Assembly (NCBI RefSeq): GCF_000832985.1
Contig: NZ_CP009920.1
Span: 558,001-622,000, forward strand
Origin: Priestia megaterium NBRC 15308 = ATCC 14581
GTDB lineage: Bacteria; Bacillota; Bacilli; Bacillales; Bacillaceae_H
Reading direction: 5' to 3'
DNA length: 64,000 nucleotides
Below the pieces are notes generated by a model. The model did no database searches. It was not told the DNA's origin and saw only the letters and a list, made by a program, of their open reading frames with translations. The position numbers were made by a program, and so were the translations under genes. Of this stretch, positions 50,072 to 59,292 are shown piece after piece (within the stretch, counting starts at the first letter, position 1; the number at the start of each line of letters is the position of its first letter).

Positions 50072-50174
50072 CTTATCTCTAAGAGCGATACACTCTTAAG
50101 GATTTGGCACCATTCTGTCATAGACAGCGGTTGCCGGGTTTCACAGGGCCAGTCCCTCCACCTCTCTTGATAAG
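50072..50174 (-). ncRNA. SAM-I (S-box) riboswitch
   Basis: On the minus strand the aptamer runs from CTTATCAAGAGAGGTGGAGG through GACTGGCCC, GAAACCCGGCAACC and GGTGCCAAATCC to the closing GATAAG. All conserved S-box blocks and the P1 stem (CTTATC/GATAAG) are visible. SAM binding should favour the terminator at 50022 and switch yuiH off when SAM is plentiful. Confidence 0.95.
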
Positions 50175-50320
50175 GAAACAAATTGTATTTGTTTTATGTA
50201 ATAAAGTCAGTATTAAGCTTTTTGTCATAATTGTCAATATTATTTTTCTTTTCCGCCAAAAAACTTTAAAAACAGATAGGGTTATAAGGTTTTAGTCTAC
50301 TAAAATACCATGTAAATCCT

Positions 50321-50689
50321 TTACCCTTCTCCATCAATCATCGTATACTTCCTGGCAAAGCGCTTGTAGTAAATTTGCTCATCCTCTTGTCCATCGTTAA
50401 AAACAAGTCGATTATGATCAATATCTTTTTCTTTTAACACGTATCCCTTTTCATTCATCAGTTGAATATATTCATCTAAATGTCCTTTTTTCACCATATA
50501 ATGAAGAGCATCGTCTGAATCTGTAGTCCTTGCTACACCTTGACTTCCCACTTCTAACTTGAATACAGCTGTTGCTGTTTGAACGGGACGATAATCTCCA
50601 AACACTCTTTCCCAATTTAAGAGCAGCAGCGCGCCGAAGATTATGATAAATCCTCCAGCCGCTACGGTGAGCACAAATCGTTTTGACAC
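50321..50689 (-). CDS. membrane-anchored protein, 122 aa
   Basis: One N-terminal membrane helix (about 6-26), then a soluble domain: DYRPVQTATAVFKLEVGSQG, HLDEYIQLMNEKGYVLKEKD, RLVFNDGQEDEQIYYKRFAR. It is not recognised. AAAGGAGA precedes ATG. It is alone between the riboswitch and yjgB-like gene. Confidence 0.65.
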   Translation of the reverse strand: MSKRFVLTVAAGGFIIIFGALLLLNWERVFGDYRPVQTATAVFKLEVGSQGVARTTDSDDALHYMVKKGHLDEYIQLMNEKGYVLKEKDIDHNRLVFNDGQEDEQIYYKRFARKYTMIDGEG

Positions 50690-51091
50690 TACTTTCTCTC
50701 CTTTACATTCTTTTTCTTCTATTTAATACAACAGATTTCCCTAAACTTGTTTTTACGCCAAGTCCTAGATACACAGCAGCAATATATACATTTAACAAAT
50801 ACTTGATTTTTTGTATCATACTTACAATTATTATCTAGTTTTTTATAAAACATTAGAACCCTCTCTATATTACGTTTTTTTACCTAATAAAGGAACAGAA
50901 ACCAATCTTTTCGCCTATGATAAATGAATCGTTTTTTGCTTTTTACTTTACCTGACGTTTACATTCTAAAAGACGTGTTACATTATATATATCAGTTACC
51001 AACTAAACTAAGACTCCTTGACTATTCTGGCCTACCTGTTCTTTTAGGTAGACTGAGGTTGCTAAATCGTTATATATAGGAGGAAAAAATC
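50690..51091. other. divergent intergenic region
   Basis: Promoters of the 122-aa and the yjgB-like gene. A leader hairpin CTACCT/AGGTAG lies at about 51032-51052, just before the yjgB-like start; it could be a leader structure or part of a promoter. No gene is seen. Confidence 0.4.
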
Positions 51092-51676
51092 ATGAAAATG
51101 AAACAACGAATATCAAAAGCAGCGGCGGCTGCAACGATTACAGGAATTGCTGCGTTTGGATTTGCTCCTGTCGCTCAGTTTGATACACCAGCACATGCAG
51201 CTACATCTCAAGAAACAAACAGTCAAAGTCAAACAGCTGTAAAAAACATTAATGAAATTTACAACGCCGCAGTAAAAGGTGAGGTGCCACGCTTAACGGT
51301 AGACTTCAAAATTGGCAAAACACTACGTCAAGACGTTCGCGATCAGTTCGGTCCCCCGCCTGAAGGTTCATCAAACAACTTTGACTACTATCATGCGGAA
51401 ATGGGTCACCCTGGATACGCATTTGGCTATGATCAAAATAACGTCATTAACGAAATCCGCTATTTTGGTACAAATGTAGAGCGTCAAACAAATCTAGGCT
51501 CCATCACGCAAGCTAACTTAAAGAAAGAATTAGGTCAGCCGAACTTTACAGGCAAAGTAAAAGGTGATGGTACTACTCAAACGAAGTACACCTATCATGC
51601 CGGCGCCTATGATCTTGAATTCATTTTTGATGATAGCAAAACGTTAAATCACGTTAATTTAGTTAAAAAACCTTAA
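51092..51676 (+). CDS. yjgB: secreted YjgB/DUF4309 family protein
   Basis: The 194-residue product has a Sec signal (about residues 1-36, AHA-A cut). After it comes the DUF4309 core: INEIYNAAVKGEVPRLTVDF, GKTLRQDVRDQFGPPPEG, YHAEMGHPGYAFGYDQNN, and HLDLEFIFDDSKTLNHV-like end. YjgB is a secreted protein of unknown role in B. subtilis. A strong AGGAGG site precedes ATG. Confidence 0.8.
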   Translation: MKMKQRISKAAAAATITGIAAFGFAPVAQFDTPAHAATSQETNSQSQTAVKNINEIYNAAVKGEVPRLTVDFKIGKTLRQDVRDQFGPPPEGSSNNFDYYHAEMGHPGYAFGYDQNNVINEIRYFGTNVERQTNLGSITQANLKKELGQPNFTGKVKGDGTTQTKYTYHAGAYDLEFIFDDSKTLNHVNLVKKP

Positions 51677-51682
51677 GTAATA

Positions 51683-51713
51683 GAAAAAGTAGCAGACAGC
51701 CTGCTACTTTTTT
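51683..51713. terminator. terminator
   Basis: AGTAGCAG/CTGCTACT stem and seven T; it overlaps the 3' end of the convergent GNAT gene. Confidence 0.85.
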
Positions 51714-52546
51714 TCATGAAATAAAACCAATGCTGAATCCGCTACGTGTTCATAGCCAATCTCCATATAAATCTTGTTAGACGTAGGATTTGTCATATCT
51801 GTGTATAAACTTGTTGTTTGAAATCCTCTGTCTAGCATAAGCTGAGAAAGCGTGGATACACAGCTTGAGGCATAGCCTTTTTTACGTTCTTCTTGAGGCG
51901 TGTATACAAAGTTAATCGTAATGTTATGGGCCGTTGGACGCGTAGCATTGGCAATGGACACATACTTGCCGTTTACTTCCCATAAAAATAGCCGTTCTGC
52001 TTTAATAAAAGCTTCTCCTGTTTTGACAGCTTGTTCTTTTGATACAGGGTCTCCAATGACGCCCATAAACTCCCAAATCCATTCTGTCACGAGCGGAAGG
52101 TGTTCCAATCTTGCTTTTACCAGCACTCCCTCAGCGTCCGCAGCTTTTTTTACTTTGTCTAACCGATAAATGCGCTGATCCATTTTTAAAGAAGCTTCTT
52201 GATTTTTTAAATCTGCTAGTTTTTGAGAAAGATATAAAACCATTTGTCTTTCTCCAACTAAGCCCGGTATGTCGATTTCTTGTAATAGCTCTGCCGCTTC
52301 GCTTAGTTCATCCTCCGTTAGCTGCTGTATTTGAGACAGTATGATTTGCTTAGGATGGGTTTGCAGCAACACAAGCGCAGCACGGCTGTCTTTTAAAATA
52401 ACACCCATAAAATTTGGTTTGCTGTTTTCCTGCAAGCTGTGTAAAATGCCGAGCGCTAAGTTATGAAGAACTTCATTCTTTGATAAAAGCGGCTCTACTT
52501 GGTTTTTAAATTCCTGCACTTCTCTATATCTATGTAACTGGATCAT
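51704..52546 (-). CDS. GNAT family N-acetyltransferase
   Basis: The 280-residue product has an N-terminal helical part and a C-terminal GNAT core. The acetyl-CoA site is FVYTPQEERKKGYASSCVST (Q/RxxGxG/A-like), followed by SLYTDMTNPTSNKIYMEIGY. The substrate is unknown. The ATG overlaps the stop of the cyclase gene by four bases (ATGA), so the two form an operon and are translationally coupled. Confidence 0.85.
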   Translation of the reverse strand: MIQLHRYREVQEFKNQVEPLLSKNEVLHNLALGILHSLQENSKPNFMGVILKDSRAALVLLQTHPKQIILSQIQQLTEDELSEAAELLQEIDIPGLVGERQMVLYLSQKLADLKNQEASLKMDQRIYRLDKVKKAADAEGVLVKARLEHLPLVTEWIWEFMGVIGDPVSKEQAVKTGEAFIKAERLFLWEVNGKYVSIANATRPTAHNITINFVYTPQEERKKGYASSCVSTLSQLMLDRGFQTTSLYTDMTNPTSNKIYMEIGYEHVADSALVLFHEKK

Positions 52547-53211
52547 TTTCTTTCTACCTCCGCAAATGCTCTTACCGGAAACGTTCCAACTCCTTTTATT
52601 TTAGGAGGCACGGCGTAAAATAAAAAGGACTTCGCCGTTAGTTGATCTAAGTGACATAAGTGTTCAGCAATTACAATGTCCGCTCCTAACAGCAGCGTAT
52701 GAGCTGGTCTTGTTTTTCCTTTTGTATCATCAATATTCATCGAATCAATTCCAACAAGAGCGGGCTGTTGAGACACTAAATAAGCTGCCGCGCTTTCTGT
52801 TAAGTATGGATGATTTTCTAAATAATCGTCTGTATTCCAGTAGCGATCCCATCCTGTATGAATTAATACCGCTTTGCCTTTTACATCTACATGTTGAAAA
52901 TGAGATTCATCAATCGCTTTTAAAGTCGTGTCAACTGAAACGACTATTCCTTCTAACCCGGCTGTTTTATCAATAGCCATTTGAGCTAAATCCGCTCCGT
53001 CTTTGTATCTGTGAAACGGCACGTCAATATACGTACCTGTATTCGTGACCATTTCAATTTTACCGATTTGAAATTCAGTGCCTGGTTCATAAAGCTTTCT
53101 AGACTCTTCTCGGCTTAAATAGTCGCAAATGATCGGTGCCGGCAAGCCTTTATGTGTGATAACTCCGTCTTCAATGATGTGGCTTAGATCAATATACGTT
53201 CTTTTTTTCAT
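52543..53211 (-). CDS. cyclase family protein (kynurenine formamidase-like)
   Basis: The ~222-residue product is of the metal-dependent cyclase/formamidase family. The metal-binding stretch is NTGTYIDVPFHRYKDG (H-x-x-x-D type: H preceded by D), and the core has GIDSMNIDD. The substrate is unknown; kynurenine formamidase and polyketide cyclases belong here. ATG 53211 directly follows GGAGG, so GTG 53223 is a possible alternative start. It is in one unit with the GNAT gene. Confidence 0.8.
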   Translation of the reverse strand: MKKRTYIDLSHIIEDGVITHKGLPAPIICDYLSREESRKLYEPGTEFQIGKIEMVTNTGTYIDVPFHRYKDGADLAQMAIDKTAGLEGIVVSVDTTLKAIDESHFQHVDVKGKAVLIHTGWDRYWNTDDYLENHPYLTESAAAYLVSQQPALVGIDSMNIDDTKGKTRPAHTLLLGADIVIAEHLCHLDQLTAKSFLFYAVPPKIKGVGTFPVRAFAEVERK

Positions 53212-53255
53212 ACCTCCACCCACTTTTTCGATATTCAGTAAAAATATTCTAACAT

Positions 53256-53294
53256 AAAAAAGCTCTTCCTAGTTTCCTAGAAAGAGCTTTTTTT
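53256..53294 (-). terminator. prpF-like gene terminator
   Basis: AAAAAGCTCTT/AAGAGCTTTTT stem, inner pairs CCTAG/CTAG, T-run on the minus strand. Confidence 0.8.
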
Positions 53295-53305
53295 AGAGAA
53301 CGTTA

Positions 53306-54433
53306 TTAACTTGATAAACATACATCATACGTATGCTTTGTATAAACAAATCCTTCAAAAATAAGACGGGCTGTACGCACTACTTTGATTCCGTTAACCT
53401 GTCCATCTTTTAGATCCACACTGGTTTCCATAATTCCCATTGGATGAGCAAGTCGAACGGTATTACCTTTTAATTGAACCATTTCTGACGGAAGCGTGCC
53501 TTTTGTATAGATAGCCGCCGTTGTACAAATTGCTCCTGTAATCGCAAGCGTTTGATGCGGTTTTTGCATCGACATCATGCGGATTAATACGTCCATTTGA
53601 GAAGCAGCTTTTTCTCTGCCAGTCCCGTCGCGATGGTCCATAGGAGGAGAAATAATCGTCATTTTTGGAACCGCTGGTGATAGTTTAGTTGCTTTGTCTT
53701 GAGGTGCAAGCCCCGCTTTTTCCGCTGCAATGGAGCGAATTTCTTCAAATAGCTTCAGCTGTTTGTCCGTGTATTCATGCGGAAGTTCTGCTCCCTTTAA
53801 GCCAATATCCGCTGCTTTAACAAATACAAGCGGATTTCCTACATCAACAATTGATGCTTTTATCGTCCCGATGGATGTTTGCAGAAGATCGATAGCGTTC
53901 CCGGTTGGAAGCAGTTTTCCAGTAACGGCTCCTTCTCCGTTTTCAAACGAAAGATAAATGGGTGAACCCGTGCCTGGCACTCCAGGAATCATACAGGATC
54001 CTTCTGTTTTCACTTTCCCGTTTTCTACTTCTACTTCCGCTACGATTACTTTTTTGGTATTTGTATTATAGATCCGCACTTTAGTCACCGGTTCCACAGC
54101 TTGTACAAGTCCTTGTTCGATTGCATAAGGTCCGACCGCTGAAGAGATATTGCCGCAGTTTCCTTTAAAATCAACGAGAGATTCGCTGATGCTAACCTGC
54201 GCAAACGTGTAATCTACGTCAGCTTCTTTTAAATCTGATTTTTTTATAATCGCGATTTTACTTGTCAGCGAATTAGCTCCGCCTAGTCCATCAATTTGAC
54301 GTTGGTCCGGACTTCCCATTATATCTAGCAAAAACGGTTCCCAATCGGATTTGTTCACAGGCATTTCTTCATGATTGATAAAAACCCCTTTACTTGTTCC
54401 ACCTCTCATAACCGTTACAGGAATGCGCGTCAT
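53306..54433 (-). CDS. PrpF family isomerase
   Basis: The start is ATG 54433 (MTRIPVTVMRGGTSKGVFIN), after AAAGGTGA. The 375-residue product has the two-domain diaminopimelate epimerase-like PrpF fold: RGGTSKGV at the start, KGNCGNISSAVGPYA in the first half and GNPLVF/HPMGIME in the second. PrpF isomerises 2-methylaconitate; relatives act on 4-oxalomesaconate. It is divergent from a LysR gene and near a CitMHS transporter, so it probably acts in use of an unsaturated tricarboxylate. Confidence 0.85.
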   Translation of the reverse strand: MTRIPVTVMRGGTSKGVFINHEEMPVNKSDWEPFLLDIMGSPDQRQIDGLGGANSLTSKIAIIKKSDLKEADVDYTFAQVSISESLVDFKGNCGNISSAVGPYAIEQGLVQAVEPVTKVRIYNTNTKKVIVAEVEVENGKVKTEGSCMIPGVPGTGSPIYLSFENGEGAVTGKLLPTGNAIDLLQTSIGTIKASIVDVGNPLVFVKAADIGLKGAELPHEYTDKQLKLFEEIRSIAAEKAGLAPQDKATKLSPAVPKMTIISPPMDHRDGTGREKAASQMDVLIRMMSMQKPHQTLAITGAICTTAAIYTKGTLPSEMVQLKGNTVRLAHPMGIMETSVDLKDGQVNGIKVVRTARLIFEGFVYTKHTYDVCLSS

Positions 54434-54617
54434 ATTAATCACCTTTCTCCCCTACTAACAAACGCCGAGGCGTTCATCAAACCATTTTATTTTTTTACTA
54501 TTTAGAACCGGTTCATTTGCCATTTATCGTATAATAGAGGTGGTCATAAGTAAAATACATAAAATTTATTGTCTTTTTAAAAATTTTTTTATAATCTAAA
54601 TACAAGGGGGAATCGGG

Positions 54618-55478
54618 ATGGATCAAAAAGATTGGATATTAATTAAAACGCTTCACGAAGAAAAGAACATTACGCGAACGGCTGAAAGGCTCTACGTATC
54701 GCAGCCTTCTTTAAGCTACCGCCTTAAAAATCTTGAAGAAGAATTTGGCGTGTCGCTTTTTTTCAAAACGAAAAAAGGAATTGAGTTTACATCTGAAGGT
54801 GAGCATCTTGTTCGCTATGCGGAAAATATGTGGAAGCAGCTGCAGGAAACAAAAGACAGCATGCGTAATATGAGCGAAACCGTTACGGGAACGCTTCGCT
54901 TAGGAGTATCGAGTAACTTTGCACAGCATAAGCTTCCTAAAATTTTAAAGCAGTTCTCTCTTCACTACCCAAATGTACAGTTCAGCGTCAATACGGGCTG
55001 GAGTACGCAAGTTATGAATCTATTAGACTCTTCGCGTGTGCACGTTGGTATTTTACGAGGCAATTACCCGTGGAACGGAGAAAAATCACTGCTGACGAAA
55101 GAACGGCTCTGCTTAATTTCGAAAAAAGAAATTGCGATCGATGATTTGCCGAACCTGCCTTATATTAACTATAAAACCGATACGTCACTAAAAGATCTCA
55201 TTCAAGACTGGTGGCATGACAAGTTTTCAGAGCCTCCGTTTGTGGCAATGGAAGTTGACCGGCAAGAAACGGCCAAAGAAATGGTCAAAAATGATTTAGG
55301 CTTTGCCATTTTACCTGAAATTTGCCTTCACTCCAGCGACAACTTATATACATACGGACTTTCGTACCGAGATGAATCACCTTTGCTTCGAAACACGTGG
55401 CTCATGTATGATCCTTCTTACTTGAATCTATCGGTCGTGAAAGCGTTTATTGACTTTTTAAAGCTAAGTGAAAAATAA
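54618..55478 (+). CDS. LysR family regulator of the carboxylate locus
   Basis: The 286-residue product has a LysR HTH (ITRTAERLYVSQPSLSYRLK, LEEEFGVSLFFKTKKG) and an effector domain. It stands between the divergent prpF-like gene and the CitMHS gene. This is the expected position for a regulator of both. AAGGGGGAA precedes ATG. Confidence 0.9.
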   Translation: MDQKDWILIKTLHEEKNITRTAERLYVSQPSLSYRLKNLEEEFGVSLFFKTKKGIEFTSEGEHLVRYAENMWKQLQETKDSMRNMSETVTGTLRLGVSSNFAQHKLPKILKQFSLHYPNVQFSVNTGWSTQVMNLLDSSRVHVGILRGNYPWNGEKSLLTKERLCLISKKEIAIDDLPNLPYINYKTDTSLKDLIQDWWHDKFSEPPFVAMEVDRQETAKEMVKNDLGFAILPEICLHSSDNLYTYGLSYRDESPLLRNTWLMYDPSYLNLSVVKAFIDFLKLSEK

Positions 55479-55727
55479 AGCCAAAGTTAAAAAGTTTGCG
55501 TCTTGGAAAAATCTCTCTTTTAGACCAAGCTTTTTTCTAGACTACCATTATAAAAATTTTTTATGAACTTTCTAAAAAAACCTATATTTCCTTTATTTTT
55601 AAAAATGTACTAACATGAAAACAAGAAACATCAGCGGGAGTAAAGAGCGGCTTTAAAAATTCTTAATAATCAAACTACGACTCATACATGGGGATGAGAA
55701 ATGTTATTCACGTTTTTTTACTCTAAA

Positions 55728-55742
55728 AGAAAACGCTTTCAG
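55728..55742 (+). promoter_or_regulatory. cre site (CcpA)
   Basis: AGAAAACGCTTTCAG contains GAAAACGCTTTC, a perfect inverted repeat that fits the cre consensus. It lies ~35 bases before the transporter start; catabolite repression of tricarboxylate uptake is expected (citM in B. subtilis is so controlled). Confidence 0.7.
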
Positions 55743-55774
55743 AGAAAAGAGGGAAAATAAAGGAGGTTGTTTGA

Positions 55775-57091
55775 ATGCTAGCACTACTAGGTTTTACAAT
55801 GATTATTGTCTTTACGTATCTCATTATGTCAAAAAGGATGTCTCCTATCGTAGCTTTAATGGTCATTCCACTTCTTTTTGCGGTGATTGGAGGTTTTGGC
55901 AAAGGCGTCGGAGACATGATGCTAGAAGGGTTAAAACAAGTAGCTCCGTCAGCTGCGATGCTGCTGTTCGCCATCTTATATTTCGGGGTTATGATTGATG
56001 CCGGACTGTTTGATCCATTAATTAAGCAGCTGTTAAAAATCGTAAAAGGCGATCCGCTTAAAATCGTCATCGGAACGGCTCTTCTATCGCTTTTAGTTGC
56101 ACTAGACGGAGACGGTACAACCACTTATATGATTACGGTTTCTGCTCTTCTTCCACTTTATAAACGCCTGAATATGAGTCCGTTAGTGTTAACGACAGTT
56201 GCGATGCTTTCTCTTAGTATTATGAGCAGCATGACGCCTTGGGGAGGCCCGGCTACTCGTGCGATTGTCGCCCTTCACCTCGATGCATCTGAGTTCTTTA
56301 TTCCACTTCTTCCAACGTTAATTGGCGGAGCTTTGTGGGTTGTCTTTACAGGCTATATTCTTGGAAAAAAAGAGCGCAGACGACTTGGTGCTATTGACAT
56401 CGAGCAGTTTGAATTAAAAAGCTCGCTTGCGTTTGCTGAAGACGCATCTTTAACTTCTCAAGAAGATATTACACAGCCTAAAAAAATCTGGATTAACTTA
56501 GCTTTAACCATTGCACTCATGGTCGTATTGGTTTCTGGCATTTGGTCTGTTTCTGTTTTATTTATGATTGGTTTTGCGCTTGCTCTTATGATTAACTATC
56601 CAAAACTTGAGGATCAAAAAGAACGTTTAATGGCTCATGCAGGCAACGCACTAACTGTTGCAGCCCTTGTTTTTGCAGCCGGTATTTTTACAGGAATACT
56701 ATCCGGCACTAAAATGGTTGACGAAATGGCAAGCCTGTTAATTCATTTAGTTCCTGATTCACTCGGTTCGTTTTTACCGACAATCGTTGCTTTAACAAGC
56801 ATGCCGTTTACATTCGTGATGAGTAACGACGCTTATTACTTCGGTGTTTTACCAATATTCGCTGAAACAGCTGCTTCTTACGGAATTGATCCGATGGAAA
56901 TTGCGCGAGCTTCAGTGCTCGGACAACCTGTTCATCTGTTAAGTCCACTCGTTGCGTCTACTTTCTTACTTGTAGGTATGGTAGGTGTTGATCTTGGTGA
57001 ACATCAGCGCTTTGCATTTAAATGGGCCATTTTAACATCTCTTGTTCTAATTGTCCTTGCTATTGTCACAGGGGCACTTACGCTATTTTAA
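55775..57091 (+). CDS. CitMHS family tricarboxylate transporter
   Basis: The 438-residue product has about 12 membrane helices of the CitMHS family (citrate-Mg2+/Ca2+:H+ symporters): RMSPIVALMVIPLLFAVIGG, ALDGDGTTTYMITVSALLPL and MTPWGGPATRAI, with the second half PFTFVMSNDAYYFGVLPIFA. The substrate may be citrate, aconitate or a tricarballylate-type acid, given the PrpF neighbour. AAAGGAGGT precedes ATG, and a cre site lies just upstream. Confidence 0.9.
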   Translation: MLALLGFTMIIVFTYLIMSKRMSPIVALMVIPLLFAVIGGFGKGVGDMMLEGLKQVAPSAAMLLFAILYFGVMIDAGLFDPLIKQLLKIVKGDPLKIVIGTALLSLLVALDGDGTTTYMITVSALLPLYKRLNMSPLVLTTVAMLSLSIMSSMTPWGGPATRAIVALHLDASEFFIPLLPTLIGGALWVVFTGYILGKKERRRLGAIDIEQFELKSSLAFAEDASLTSQEDITQPKKIWINLALTIALMVVLVSGIWSVSVLFMIGFALALMINYPKLEDQKERLMAHAGNALTVAALVFAAGIFTGILSGTKMVDEMASLLIHLVPDSLGSFLPTIVALTSMPFTFVMSNDAYYFGVLPIFAETAASYGIDPMEIARASVLGQPVHLLSPLVASTFLLVGMVGVDLGEHQRFAFKWAILTSLVLIVLAIVTGALTLF

Positions 57092-57158
57092 TAGGAATAA
57101 AAGCCGTTATGGCTCTTTATTAATAAATTGATAAATGATAGGTGGAGGTACTTCTAAA

Positions 57159-57320
57159 ATGTATGTAATTACGTGTTATGTAAGAAAAGGTGAAATGAGA
57201 ATGTACGAGTTTGATAGCAAAGAAGAAGCCCTTTCCCAGCTCAAAAACCTGAAAGGCTGCACCATTCTTTCAGAAGTTGTTTATTTTAATGATTCATCGG
57301 TTATTCCGGTAGCTATTTAA
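57159..57320 (+). CDS. small protein, 53 aa
   Basis: The start is ATG 57159 (MYVITCYVRKGEMRMYEF), after GGTGGAGG. The product is a short alpha/beta protein with no membrane segment: DSKEEALSQLKNLKGCTILS. It is not recognised. A terminator follows. Confidence 0.55.
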   Translation: MYVITCYVRKGEMRMYEFDSKEEALSQLKNLKGCTILSEVVYFNDSSVIPVAI

Positions 57321-57353
57321 TTATGCACCACTCAACCCTATAGGTACAAACTT

Positions 57354-57392
57354 GATAAGCTTCCTTTCGCTCAAAAGGAAGCTTCTTTTTTA
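57354..57392 (+). terminator. terminator
   Basis: AAGCTTCCTTT/AAAGGAAGCTT-like stem (GAAGCTT), loop CGCTC, six T. Confidence 0.85.
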
Positions 57393-57425
57393 TGTTCTTC
57401 TGAGATTTCGGTCCCTTTTCTCTCC

Positions 57426-58109
57426 TCAACGTTTTGTTACGTCTGGTTCGTTTTGTTTCCTTGCTTCAATCATATCAATAATTTGATTTGTATGTGGAGT
57501 TAGCACAGCGCATTTTTGATAGAAAGCTCCGTCTACAACGAGCAGCTCTTCATCCATCCCGCAAAACTTGCAGCGGAGCTCTTGTGGTCCTGCGTAAGAG
57601 GTGTGATAAACACTATCATTAAAGATGGTGTAAAAAGTATCTCTTTGCTGGGCATCGTAAAAGCTATATTGCTGGTTAGCGTCATCACGGTAGTTAACTC
57701 CATAGTTCCGGTCGAATTCTTCTTGAGTAAATCTATCCTGTAAAAGTTCATTTTGTACTAGTTCCCTTAAGCAATCCTCTATTTCCTCACCGTTAAATGA
57801 ACAATCATGTACGTAAACTTCTGGTTCTTCGCTATTGTTCTCTTTTACCATCACTTCACTGCCGCAAACCTTACAGGGATGTTTGGGACTCTGTTGATCA
57901 AAGTAAGAGAGCGTTTGGACCTTTTCCACTGCTATTTCATCGCTCACCTTTTTAAACTTAATCATCACATTTTCTGTTTGACTGACGTTTTCGTTATACA
58001 ACATCACTTCATATTCATCTATATTCTTTCCGTTTTCTTTTCGACTCATATGCTCCATTACTTCATACGAAGAAATAGTAAAAAACTCTTTAAAATTCAC
58101 CACTAACAT
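57426..58109 (-). CDS. protein with two CxxC motifs, ~227 aa
   Basis: The start is ATG 58109 (MLVVNFKEFFTISSYEVM), after GGAAGG. Two zinc-ribbon-like pairs are visible: CKVCGSEV (middle; a later lone Cys in VHDC) and CKFCGMDEE near the C-terminus. Acidic and aromatic soluble protein, no membrane helix. I do not recognise it. It is alone between convergent neighbours. Confidence 0.65.
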   Translation of the reverse strand: MLVVNFKEFFTISSYEVMEHMSRKENGKNIDEYEVMLYNENVSQTENVMIKFKKVSDEIAVEKVQTLSYFDQQSPKHPCKVCGSEVMVKENNSEEPEVYVHDCSFNGEEIEDCLRELVQNELLQDRFTQEEFDRNYGVNYRDDANQQYSFYDAQQRDTFYTIFNDSVYHTSYAGPQELRCKFCGMDEELLVVDGAFYQKCAVLTPHTNQIIDMIEARKQNEPDVTKR

Positions 58110-58260
58110 GCATCCTTCCAAAAAATTTACGTTCTCTATGTACCTGCTCTATACTACCATTTTTTCAAAGGCTCGCACCACTAAACGAACTTCTTTTAGG
58201 TTCGCATATCCTTTTCTTATCTGGCATACATAACACTAACCCTTTTATAAGGAGGATTTC

Positions 58261-58503
58261 ATGAATATGTATATAATCATCAGCATTGGCGTTGTTGCCA
58301 GCGCATTTTTATTTCAGAAATATCGAAAGCAAGTTGTTGAAATATATACAATCAGGGAATTTATTCACGCTAAAAACGGCGCGGGCGCTACAAGTTCCAT
58401 GTGGCTTGAAAAGTTTTTTAAAGAACCTTACGCTACCGGACCAAACTATGAAAAAACAGAGGATGACGTTAGCGAGGATGGAGATGGGGATGGCGGAGAA
58501 TAA
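58261..58503 (+). CDS. small single-TM protein, 80 aa
   Basis: One N-terminal membrane helix (about 3-18), then a polar region and a very acidic Gly/Asp/Glu tail (SEDGDGDGGE). AAGGAGGATT precedes ATG. It is unrecognised. A strong terminator follows. Confidence 0.6.
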   Translation: MNMYIIISIGVVASAFLFQKYRKQVVEIYTIREFIHAKNGAGATSSMWLEKFFKEPYATGPNYEKTEDDVSEDGDGDGGE

Positions 58504-58510
58504 ATAAAAG

Positions 58511-58540
58511 AAAAAAACCTGTTGTGAGAACAGGTTTTTC
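58511..58540. terminator. bidirectional terminator
   Basis: AAAAACCTGTT/AACAGGTTTTT stem, loop GTGAG; T-runs both ways. Confidence 0.88.
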
Positions 58541-58543
58541 TTA

Positions 58544-59188
58544 TTAATCATCGCTTCCTAAAATACCGAAAAAGCGAAGCAAGTTGATGAATAGATTAAT
58601 AAAATCTAAATAAAGAGATAGTGCCAGCAGTGGAACAAGCTCTTCCGTGATTTCACCGTGCTTCATTTTATTAAAATCATACAGCACGTAAAGTGAAAAA
58701 ACGATGGTACCAATCACTGAGAATGCCATGAGTCCAGGCGTTGTTAAGGGACTAAACAGCGAGAAAATGCTGATACAGACTAGTGCTAACAGCGCTACTA
58801 ATAAAAAGCTGCCTAAAAACCCTAAATCTTTTTTCGTTTTTGCCCCAATCACACCCATCACAGTAAAAATAACGAACGTGCTTCCAAACGCATAAAGCAC
58901 AACTTGCGCCCCCGCTACTGATGCATAGTAGCTAACAATCGGAAACAGCGTGATGCCTGATATAAATGAAAACGCATATGTAAAACCGTATCCTACGCTT
59001 TTTTTCTTTCGTAACATAAATGCTGCAACCAGCATCACAAGTTCAGCAATCGCTAACGGAATAAAATAAGCCGGCGGCACATATTGACCTACGTATAAGC
59101 CAACTGTTGAAATAAATAACGAAAAAATAAATGTTACTAATACTTTTTGAAACAGAGACCGCTGCTCTACTCCAATCACTTCTTGCAT
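58544..59188 (-). CDS. Bax inhibitor-1 family protein (YetJ type)
   Basis: The 214-residue product has seven membrane helices of the BI-1/TMBIM family. Signature stretches: YGFTYAFSFISGITLFPIVS, GTIVFSLYVLYDFNKMKHG (the conserved Asp of the pH-sensing pair) and ALSLYLDFINLFINLLRFFG (second Asp). B. subtilis YetJ is a pH-gated calcium leak channel. It is monocistronic. Confidence 0.9.
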   Translation of the reverse strand: MQEVIGVEQRSLFQKVLVTFIFSLFISTVGLYVGQYVPPAYFIPLAIAELVMLVAAFMLRKKKSVGYGFTYAFSFISGITLFPIVSYYASVAGAQVVLYAFGSTFVIFTVMGVIGAKTKKDLGFLGSFLLVALLALVCISIFSLFSPLTTPGLMAFSVIGTIVFSLYVLYDFNKMKHGEITEELVPLLALSLYLDFINLFINLLRFFGILGSDD

Positions 59189-59292
59189 GTGTAAAACCTT
59201 CTTTCTGAAATCTGTTATATTTTATATAATACCTACCTTTTTAAGAAAAATAAAGATAATACTAAGGTCTTTTTTCTTATTTCTATAGAAAG

